38,258 nucleotides of DNA from Candidatus Wolfebacteria bacterium (GTDB lineage Bacteria; Patescibacteriota; Minisyncoccia; Phycocordibacterales; EsbW-18). The notes under the pieces are model-generated. The model ran no database searches and had not been told where the DNA came from. It saw only the letters and a list, made by a program, of their open reading frames with translations. Position 1 is the stretch's first letter; every line of letters starts with the position of its first letter. The stretch is from contig JAKEFG010000016.1 of assembly GCA_022616195.1 (NCBI GenBank), positions 1 to 38,258 of the forward strand, in the 5' to 3' direction. Of the stretch, positions 16,395 to 23,250 are shown in pieces. A program made the position numbers and the translations under genes.

Positions 16395-16538
16395 TTATGT
16401 AATAGTGGGTTTTCGTTTCTTCTTGACCGACCGCATCTTGCCCTCTTTCATCACGCCCTCAAGGCGCGGCGGACGCGTGAGGTGACCCATCTCTCGCACT
16501 CGTCTCTTCTTATCAAATATCTTTTGTACTTGTTTCAT
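16395..16538 (-). CDS. 47-residue basic mini-protein
   Basis: Unrecognised, strongly basic peptide (MKQVQKIFDKKRRVREMGHL; later KEGKMRSVKKKRKPTIT). The Lys/Arg content suggests nucleic-acid binding if it is expressed. It lies 57 bp downstream of alaS and directly upstream of the AlaRS-tail mini-ORF. Coding status is uncertain. Confidence 0.4.
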   Translation of the reverse strand: MKQVQKIFDKKRRVREMGHLTRPPRLEGVMKEGKMRSVKKKRKPTIT

Positions 16539-16595
16539 ATCTTCTATATCCTGTGTCCTTCTGAAGTCGTGTGTGGCAACCCCTGTATGTCATCG

Positions 16596-18509
16596 TTATT
16601 CTAGCGTCGCCTTAATCCGTCGCACTCCGGCAGACGATGCTTCTTCTTTCAAAATCTTAAAGTTTCCTAACTCGCTTGTGTTGCTGACGTGAGGTCCTCC
16701 ACAGAATTCGATGCTGAAGATGCTCCCCTCCGCATCTTGGATTATATACACAGAAACAACATCAGGATATTTGGTGCCGAACTCCATCTCCGCGCCGAGT
16801 TTCTCCGCCTCCTCGCGCGGCATTTCTCGTCGCACGACAGCAAGTCCTGCTGTAATCCACTCATTCACTATTTCTTCAACCTTCTGTTTTTCTTCATCCG
16901 TCAGTTTGCGGTCAAAGGTAAAGTCAATCCGCAGACGCTCCGGCGTGATGTTACTTCCCCGCTGCTTCACTTCTTTGCCGAGAACCTTCTGAAGCGCGGC
17001 AAGCAACAGGTGATGTGCGGTATGCAATTTGACCGTTGCGTCGCTATGGTCAGCAAGCCCGCCCTTGAACTTCCCCGCCGACGCGGTGCGCGAGAGTTCC
17101 TGGTGTTTTCTATTCTCTAGATCAAATCCCCTCAATATTTTTCTTTTTTGCACATCCGTTAATGGGGAAAGTAAAATCCCTTTTCTTTTTTCATCATAAA
17201 TCTCGATGCTTAATTCAATTGGAAATCCATATGTTGAAAAGAGTTCAAAAAGCTCTTTACCTGAAAAAGGTTGGTGAATTGGAATGTCTTCTCCATCCTC
17301 ATATTGTTTCAATCCAGTAACTCGTGTAAAAATCTTATTAAGCATAGACAATCCTTTTTTAAGAGTCGCCTCAAACTTATTTTCCTCATCATCCAGCGTC
17401 TTCTGAACTATTCCAATGTTCTTAAGAACATTGGAATAGGTTTTTCCGTAGATATCAGCGATAGTTGACACAAATTCAGAAAGTTTGGTGTCTGCAAAAC
17501 CAAGTGTGTCCATGTGACGCACTGCTCGACGAATCAGACGACGCAGCACATAGCCGCGGTCGGTATTTGAGGGAATGATGCCATCGGAAATCAGAAATAC
17601 CGCCGCGCGGAGATGGTCGGCGACGATGCGCGACGAGCGTATATCATATTCGTATGCTTTCTCCTCAATCGCCCGTAGAAGCGGTTTGAAAAGGTCTGTG
17701 TCAAACACATTGTCCGTTTTTTGCATCACCGCCGCAATGCGCTCAAGCCCCGCGCCGGTGTCCACGTTTTTCTGCTTGAGTTTACCGATTACTTTCCCGT
17801 TTTCCTTCTCATACTCCATAAACACATCGTTCCAGATTTCCACCACCTGCTGATTGTCGTCCGCTTTTTGAAATTCCTCCGGCGAGAGATCACCAAGTCC
17901 TTGCGTCGTGATATCGTAGAACATTTCCGAGTCCGGTCCGCACGGACCGTTCTCGCCCGGGCTCCACCAGTTGTCCTCCGCTCCGCGATAATAGACACGG
18001 TGTTCAGGGATACCAATTGACTTCCAGATTTCCGCCGACTCCTCGTCGCGCGGCGCACCTGTCCTGAGCGACTCTGGAGTCGAAGGATCGTCCCCGGCAA
18101 ACACCGTTACATAGAGGCGCGCGGGGTCTAGGCCAAGCCCTTCCTCCTGCGAGGTCAAAAATTCATAGCTCCACGCGAGTGCCTCCTTCTTGAAGTAGCC
18201 TGCCCCGACACCGCCTTTTGCGTCGGAGTCGCCGAGCGACCAGTTGCCGAGCATTTCAAAAAACGTGAGGTGCGTATTGTCCCCCACTTCGTCAATGTCG
18301 TCCGTGCGGAGGCATTTCTGCACATTGACCAGCCGGTTGCCCTTCGGGTGCTTTTCTCCCAAGAGATACGGAACCAAGGGCTGCATACCTGCAGTCGTAA
18401 AAAGCGTCGTCGGGTCATTTTCAGGGATTAACGAAGCAGAAGGGACAATCGCGTGTCCACGCCGTTCAAAAAATTTTAAAAAACGCTCCCTGATTTCTTT
18501 CGATTGCAT
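16596..18509 (-). CDS. alaS: Alanine--tRNA ligase, short form
   Basis: 637 residues from the ATG at 18509 (MQSKEIRERFLKFFERRGH). The class II catalytic core (PSASLIPENDPTTLFTTAGM, THLTFFEMLGNWSLGD, GAGLERIAAVMQ) and the editing domain (HTAHHLLLAALQKVLG with HxxxH, CGGPHVSNTSELGNFKIL with CxxxH) are present. The protein ends there, so the C-Ala/DHHA1 domain of the usual roughly 870-residue enzyme is missing. The open frame extends upstream to 18803, but that part is the structured RNA. An extended -10 box 7 nt before the chosen ATG supports the start. Residues about 140-150 (DDPSTPESLRTG) come from a small inserted repeat. Confidence 0.95.
   Translation of the reverse strand: MQSKEIRERFLKFFERRGHAIVPSASLIPENDPTTLFTTAGMQPLVPYLLGEKHPKGNRLVNVQKCLRTDDIDEVGDNTHLTFFEMLGNWSLGDSDAKGGVGAGYFKKEALAWSYEFLTSQEEGLGLDPARLYVTVFAGDDPSTPESLRTGAPRDEESAEIWKSIGIPEHRVYYRGAEDNWWSPGENGPCGPDSEMFYDITTQGLGDLSPEEFQKADDNQQVVEIWNDVFMEYEKENGKVIGKLKQKNVDTGAGLERIAAVMQKTDNVFDTDLFKPLLRAIEEKAYEYDIRSSRIVADHLRAAVFLISDGIIPSNTDRGYVLRRLIRRAVRHMDTLGFADTKLSEFVSTIADIYGKTYSNVLKNIGIVQKTLDDEENKFEATLKKGLSMLNKIFTRVTGLKQYEDGEDIPIHQPFSGKELFELFSTYGFPIELSIEIYDEKRKGILLSPLTDVQKRKILRGFDLENRKHQELSRTASAGKFKGGLADHSDATVKLHTAHHLLLAALQKVLGKEVKQRGSNITPERLRIDFTFDRKLTDEEKQKVEEIVNEWITAGLAVVRREMPREEAEKLGAEMEFGTKYPDVVSVYIIQDAEGSIFSIEFCGGPHVSNTSELGNFKILKEEASSAGVRRIKATLE
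18060..18089. repeat. Small palindromic repeat inserted in frame in alaS
   Basis: TGTCCTGAGC-GACTCTGGAGTC-GAAGGATC (plus sense). The centre is a GACTC/GAGTC palindrome. The flanking words equal those of the dnaK repeat at 4580-4602. Confidence 0.65.
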
Positions 18510-18516
18510 AACCTGC

Positions 18517-18525
18517 ATTTTAACA
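18517..18525 (-). promoter_or_regulatory. Extended -10 promoter of alaS, leaderless start
   Basis: TGT-TAAAAT on the minus strand, 7 nt before the ATG at 18509. Confidence 0.5.
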
Positions 18526-18527
18526 CA

Positions 18528-18872
18528 AATGTAAAAGGTCTCGGGGCACTGAAGTGTACGCCGAGAACCTGTCGCCTTGTCGATAAGACCGCCTCTGAAC
18601 GAGGGCTTGAAGGTACAGAAGGCAGAGAGAGGAAAGTGCAACCGCTCGGAACTGACAGTACTAGTACGGGATAGGTCGCCAACGTGAGACGTCTCGAGAC
18701 GCCTGACTCGGCTGTCTCCGGCATGGTAAGACCAACGCGACTTCAGACTCTTACCAAGAGTACTGTTGGGTACAGCAGGGCGATCAAGCCCAACCCGTAG
18801 CAACTAAGCTGTCTGACGACAACCAGTCACTCCAGCTCACACGAGGAATTGAACCCTCTCCCTCTCTGCCTA
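18528..18872 (-). ncRNA. Unidentified structured RNA (about 340 nt) upstream of alaS
   Basis: A minus-strand unit has its own promoter (18879-18906) and terminator (18532-18569). The 5' end pairs with an internal 3' segment through a perfect 9-bp helix (GGCAGAGAG at 18870-18862 with CTCTCTGCC at 18629-18621), closing a domain of about 250 nt with further hairpins (GGTAAGA/TCTTACC; GGGC-uugauc-GCCC; GTCTCGAGAC). A GGGTTCAATTCC stretch near the 5' end recalls a T-loop but does not make a good T-arm. I could not match tmRNA (no tag frame), RNase P RNA, SRP RNA, 6S RNA or a T-box. The size suits a tmRNA- or RNase P-class RNA, or an alaS-linked regulatory RNA. Confidence 0.55.
18532..18569 (-). 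terminator. Terminator between the structured RNA and alaS
   Basis: On the minus strand GGT(T)CTCGG and CCGAGACC form a stem with an inner CACT/AGTG hairpin, followed by TTTTACATTT. Confidence 0.65.
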
Positions 18873-18878
18873 CGGAAT

Positions 18879-18906
18879 ATCTTATACGTCTAAAAAACTG
18901 TGTCAA
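18879..18906 (-). promoter_or_regulatory. Promoter of the structured RNA
   Basis: TTGACA (18906-18901), a 16-bp spacer and TAAGAT (18884-18879) on the minus strand. Confidence 0.6.
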
Positions 18907-18938
18907 GAATAACGGTAAAAAAATATCTACAAAAAACT

Positions 18939-19441
18939 CTATGCCAAAAACATCAAGAGAACGTAGAGAATGACAAAAATCCAGGGAATAACAAGCGACA
19001 TTTTGAAAAAATAATACTTTGCTCCTGGATACCGCTCTCGAATCATCACACTTTCAGCAGTATAGGGTGCAAGCGGCAGTTTCTTTTCCATGCAGTGAAT
19101 GATATGGAGTTTCATGGCGGTACGTTCTTTGTATGAATGAATGATCGCCCACCAAATGAGCAAAATCACGACCCCCATAAATGGCAGTACCACCCGCCAT
19201 TCTGAAACACCAGTGGTACATCAATGACGTTGGCAAACGATACGCCGAGTGCCGTGAGGAGAATAGTATTCATCGTAAGAAAGTAACTGTTCACTTTTTG
19301 CTTCAGTTCTCCCACCCACTGCACACTTTCAATATAGCCATGATACTGATCTAAAATGTGCGCTCGGTAGTCCGCTCCATATCCCTCGGAAGACGCAGCA
19401 AAAATAGTATCCGCACACAATGAATCTTTACCATCAATCAT
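18939..19441 (-). pseudogene. RipA-family-like membrane protein, frameshifted
   Basis: Two frames combine into one protein of about 167 residues. The first (19441 downward) has HILDQYHGYIESVQWVGELK and SYFLTMNTILLTALGVSFAN. The second has LPFMGVVILLIWWAIIHSYK, AMKLHIIHCMEKKLPLAPYT and ends with VIPWIFVILYVLLMFLA. The order of motifs (QY..Y...A, FFL..NT.LL..LG, SY..LN..KF..I...E..LP..P) is that of RipA-family octameric membrane proteins. Restoring one G in the short G-run at 19193-19195 rejoins the frames (QNGGVVLPFMG). It is a recent mutation or a sequence error. Confidence 0.65.
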
Positions 19442-19490
19442 GTTGTTAGTATACCCCTCACATCAGTGTACTTCCATTGCAAGGCACACC

Positions 19491-20765
19491 CTAAGGTTTT
19501 AATATTTTAGAAAATGCTCGTGTGTCTTTAAAGGGTCCAATAACTGCCAGGTTCATGTTTTTATTGTGGAAAATCTCTTTGGCAGCGCGTTGAATCGCCT
19601 GTGGCCTAACAGCTTTGATCTCTCGAGCAATTTCTTGCGATGTTTTAAGTCTTCGTTTGAGTGTCTCTTGTTCGCCATAAAAGAGCGCACATTCATCAGA
19701 TGATTCGAGTCCCATAAGCATTTTGCCCACTAAAAATTCTTGCGCTTTGCGGAGTTCTCGTTCTACCACAGAATCACTTTTTAGTTTTTCCAGTTCAGTG
19801 AGTATAGCACTAATGACTTCCTCAATTCGCGTGTTATCAACGCCCGCCCGAATGACAAATTTTCCATGATCGCTGTGCGGCTCAAACCCGGCACGGACGT
19901 AGTAACACACACCCAATTCCTCACGAAGGAGTTGAAACAGCCGAGAGCTCATGCCCTGCCCTAAGACCGCAGCAAGTACGTTCACCGCGGGTACACTTTT
20001 GTCAAACACCCTCGGCGCGTGAAAGCCGAGCGTAAAGTGACTCTGATCGCTTTTTTTATATTTTATTTTGACTTGCGGTTTGGACTGGGCGCATCGCACT
20101 CGTGGTTTTTTAGAAACATTTTGCTTTGGTAGGTCTCCAAACAATGCCCCTACTTCTCGAAATACGTCTCCGGGAGACACATCCCCTGCCACGACTACGG
20201 TGGTTGTAGGAGCAGTGTAATGTTTCGTTCGGTACGCAATAAAATCATCTCGACGCATGTTGCGGATGTTACGTTTTGTCCCCAAGATGCTCCAACCTGC
20301 GGGTTGATTGCCGTACATCAACTCATCGAGCAACTGATAGATTCCTTGCATCGGTTGATCTTCGTACATGTTGATCTCTTCAATAATCACCCCTTTTTCT
20401 TTTTCCATTTCAGTTTCCGGGACGAGCGGATGGAGATACAAATCACTTACAACATCAAGAATTTTCTTAAAATGCTTCTTACGAGCTTTTGCGTAGTAGC
20501 CGGTAAACTCGTACCACGTAAAAGCGTTGTTATCCGCGCCGATGCTGTCCAACTCATGCGCGACGACCGCAGCAGATGGTCGAGACGGTGTCCCCTTGAA
20601 CACCATATGTTCTAAAAAGTGCGAGATGCCGTTATTTGCTTTGGTTTCGTAGTGAGAACCCGCTTCCACCAACACAAACACCGTCACTGTCGGGTTGTCT
20701 TTCATGGGGACTGCAAGCACACGCAGACCATTATTGAGTACTTTTCGTCGGGGTTTCATATTCAC
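19491..20765 (-). CDS. M16-family (insulinase-like) zinc protease
   Basis: 424 residues. It has the inverted zinc motif HFLEH at residues 49-53 in NNGISHFLEHMVFKGTPSR and the downstream glutamate in EKEKGVIIEEINMYEDQP. A second M16 half-domain (SHFTLGFHAPRV, GQGMSSRLFQLLREELGVCY) carries the R/Y substrate-binding pair. The length fits single-chain two-domain M16 peptidases such as processing-peptidase homologues. It follows the frameshifted M29 gene by 6 bp in the smc-pcm-udg-M29-M16 string. Confidence 0.92.
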   Translation of the reverse strand: MNMKPRRKVLNNGLRVLAVPMKDNPTVTVFVLVEAGSHYETKANNGISHFLEHMVFKGTPSRPSAAVVAHELDSIGADNNAFTWYEFTGYYAKARKKHFKKILDVVSDLYLHPLVPETEMEKEKGVIIEEINMYEDQPMQGIYQLLDELMYGNQPAGWSILGTKRNIRNMRRDDFIAYRTKHYTAPTTTVVVAGDVSPGDVFREVGALFGDLPKQNVSKKPRVRCAQSKPQVKIKYKKSDQSHFTLGFHAPRVFDKSVPAVNVLAAVLGQGMSSRLFQLLREELGVCYYVRAGFEPHSDHGKFVIRAGVDNTRIEEVISAILTELEKLKSDSVVERELRKAQEFLVGKMLMGLESSDECALFYGEQETLKRRLKTSQEIAREIKAVRPQAIQRAAKEIFHNKNMNLAVIGPFKDTRAFSKILKP

Positions 20766-20771
20766 TGATAC

Positions 20772-22011
20772 TTAAAGCGTAAATTGTCCGTTTTTATAAA
20801 TAACCTTCTCGGTGTCGTCAGTAAGGTTTGCGGTAACTGTCCGAGGACTGGTCGAAATGATGTCGGTATGTACCGATGAATCATTGAATCCTAACCGCGT
20901 CCAGTCGGATTTCTTCAATTTACTTGGATCTCCATCATACCCATCGTGATAGGCATTTCCGAGTGCAATATGGCTGTTGCCGTGTAACCCCCCCCATGTT
21001 TTCATCAAAAAGCGTTTCTGCCATAAACTTCGTAATACGTGAAAAACGTCTGTCGGTCATGGAAAATTCACCCACTTTATCCGCATTGGTAGTCTTGATC
21101 ATTTCTCTAAGCACGTGCTGATTTTGCTGTGCCCGTGCTGTTACCACTCGACCGTTTTCGAATTCAAGTTCAATACCGGTGATCAAATTGCCATACCGAT
21201 ACAATGGTTGATTAAACTTGATCCACCCCTCAGTGCCACGCCAGTCAGGGGAACAAAAGAGTTCAAAGCTAGGAATATTGCGACCACTTCCCCCCATCCA
21301 TTTTCTTTTTTCTCCAAACGTAATACGAAGATCCACATCCGGACCATATACATGAAAAGTTTTTGCATCCAACTGATTCAATTTCTTGCGATACACCTCC
21401 ATTTGTTTTTGTACTTTCCTCCATTCAGTAACCGGACTTCGTTTGTCCAAAAAACATGCTTTGATGATTTGATTCCAATATGCCCGTTCTGAAAGTCTGG
21501 CCTCTCGTGCCCCTGCGGGTGTACCATAGAGCGCGACCGTCCAGGTGAACTTTCCACTGTTTTCCTTTGCCTCAAGCCATTTTTTATACGGTTTATACAC
21601 TTCTCCCCTGAGCATCATCTTTTTGGGATCTACTCCTTTGAGCGCTTCTTTATCAACGTCAGCAATGACGTAGAGTGAATGATCAATCGTATCTACTAAA
21701 CCTTTCAGATATGTTTTGGGAAAAAACGTAAGCTGCGCGTCGTTCGCCAATTCAAAAAAATCCCGCGACGGATTAAATGATTTACTATCGTCATCTGGAA
21801 AATAGTTAGCGAGCACATGCCCCCCTGCTTTCAGGATTGACCGATGAAGTTCCATATACAGTGGTTTTGCAAATTCACCAGCAGTTAAACGAACCACCTC
21901 ACCTCTTTTGATTCCTTTTCCACTGTTCAACGCAAAATTGACCAACACATCAGCATAACGCTCGAGAATTTTCTGAGGTGGGGTGTAAGGTCTATTTTTT
22001 GTTCTTGCCAT
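20772..22011 (-). pseudogene. M29-family aminopeptidase, split by a poly-G frameshift
   Basis: The first frame (22011 downward) gives the N-domain (ILERYADVLVNFALNSGKGI) and catalytic region to FMAETLFDENMGG. The second frame continues LHGNSHIALGNAYHDGYDGD and ends SSVHTDIISTSPRTVTANLT...YKNGQFTL, the classic M29 (AmpS/AmpT) C-terminal metal-binding region. The break is exactly at an 8-G run on the minus strand (plus C-run 20988-20995); seven Gs would restore the frame. The gene start overlaps the udg end by 20 bp. Transcriptional slippage, phase variation or a sequence error are all possible. Confidence 0.85.
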
Positions 22012-22621
22012 AAAACCGCTTCAATACTTTGAAATCTTTTTTGAGCGTTTCCACCAAACTCTGCGTGTAAATCGCCGCGGCGGGGTGATACTGGGGCACG
22101 ATTTTGATGCTCCCGAAAAGCCCGCTCGCGTCGTACACTGTACCATGCGCGCGGCTGATTGGCTCCAACTGTGCATCCAACCCGAATTTGCGCATGATGT
22201 ACTCCATGGAGAATCGCCCGAGCGTCGCAATAACCTTTGGTTGTATGACTTCAATCTGCCTGTCCAGAAACGGCGCATAGAGCTTGATTTCTTCCGGGGT
22301 TGGGTCGCGGTTCTCCGGCGGGCGATCTTTGACAATATTCGTGATGTAGACCTCCTCGCGCGGAATCCCGATTGAGGCAAGCAATTCATCCAAGAGTTTG
22401 CCCGCCCGCCCGCAGAACGGACGCCCCTGCTCGGCTTCGTTCCGCCCCGGCGCCTCACCGATGAACATGATAGGAGCATCATGACTCCCCTCACCCAAGA
22501 CCGCGTGATAGTTATTCGCCATGCGGTATTCGTAGAGCGGCGACTCTTTGAGATTCACCACCTCGTCGCGTATTTCCCGCATCTTGTCGGTTTTTGTCCC
22601 CCCTTTCACCATATTATTCAC
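21992..22621 (-). CDS. Family 4-like uracil-DNA glycosylase without the Fe-S cysteines
   Basis: 209 residues. Motifs of family 4 UDGs: PIMFIGEAPGRNEAEQGRPF (GEAPG motif), AGKLLDELLASIGI, VYITNIVKDRPPENRDPTPE, KVIATLGRFSMEYI and VPQYHPAAAIY. The four cysteines that bind a 4Fe-4S cluster in this family appear to be missing. The N-terminal CxxC region reads NLKESPLYEYR, the third position is D in IVKDRPP, and the fourth is Y in IKLYAPFL. It would excise uracil from DNA in base-excision repair if active. It is co-directional with pcm, 5 bp away. Confidence 0.85.
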   Translation of the reverse strand: MNNMVKGGTKTDKMREIRDEVVNLKESPLYEYRMANNYHAVLGEGSHDAPIMFIGEAPGRNEAEQGRPFCGRAGKLLDELLASIGIPREEVYITNIVKDRPPENRDPTPEEIKLYAPFLDRQIEVIQPKVIATLGRFSMEYIMRKFGLDAQLEPISRAHGTVYDASGLFGSIKIVPQYHPAAAIYTQSLVETLKKDFKVLKRFYGKNKK

Positions 22622-22626
22622 TAAGT

Positions 22627-23250
22627 TTAAGAAACGAGGGGCACAAACGCAAACCCCGGAAACTCTTTTGAACGTACGCCCCCATTTTTGTCTTTTGTAA
22701 ACCGATAGATGGTGTCACCGATGGGTATAACCAGAGCGCCCCCCGGTTTGAGCTGGTCCAGAAGTTCCTCCGCCATTTTCTTGTTTGGTGCACTTGCCGA
22801 GACCAAAATACGGTCAAACGGAGCTTTTTGAAAAAGCCCCAGTTCACTCTGCGCTTCAAGAATTTCCACATTATGAAAATCATATTTTTTGAGATTCTCT
22901 CGTCCAAATTCCACCAACGTCAGGACTCGTTCAACTCCGTAGACCTTCCCTTTCCCACCAATCATGTGAGCGAGGAGCGCCGTGGTCCAACCGGACCCGC
23001 ACCCGACATCAAGCACGATACCGCCCTCCCGTACGCCAAGCTGTTCCAGCATAAAGGCAACGACTGTCGGCTGTGAGATGGTCTGCCCCTCGCCTATCGG
23101 CAAGGGGTAATCTTCGTACGCTTCCACTTTGTAGTCATCGCGCACAAAATCCGCACGGTCTATGGCGCGGAACGCCTGCTCTACCCGTGCATCCTGCAAC
23201 ACCCGCGTGTCTTTTTTAAGACGGTCAAGAAGTTGTTCCTGCGTTTGCAT
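22627..23250 (-). CDS. pcm: Protein-L-isoaspartate O-methyltransferase
   Basis: 207 residues. The PIMT motifs are clear: the pre-motif I QTISQPTVVAFMLEQL, the SAM-binding VLDVGCGSGWTTALLAHMIG, VYGVERVLTLVEFGRENL, FDRILVSASAPN and LKPGGALVIPIGD. The enzyme repairs damaged aspartyl residues in proteins. The ATG directly follows the smc stop (TAG-ATG), so the genes are probably cotranscribed. Confidence 0.94.
   Translation of the reverse strand: MQTQEQLLDRLKKDTRVLQDARVEQAFRAIDRADFVRDDYKVEAYEDYPLPIGEGQTISQPTVVAFMLEQLGVREGGIVLDVGCGSGWTTALLAHMIGGKGKVYGVERVLTLVEFGRENLKKYDFHNVEILEAQSELGLFQKAPFDRILVSASAPNKKMAEELLDQLKPGGALVIPIGDTIYRFTKDKNGGVRSKEFPGFAFVPLVS

Noticed and set aside
18510-18803. N-terminal extension of AlaRS (98 residues)
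   Set aside because: The open frame runs through the structured RNA and its terminator. The normal AlaRS N-terminus and an extended -10 box fit the start at 18509.
18528-18872. tmRNA, RNase P RNA or T-box
   Set aside because: No tag reading frame, no GAGGAAAGUCC or ACAGAA..GGCUUA motifs and no GGGUGG.ACCGCG motif were found. The T-loop-like GGTTCAATTCC does not form a proper T-arm. Left as unidentified.
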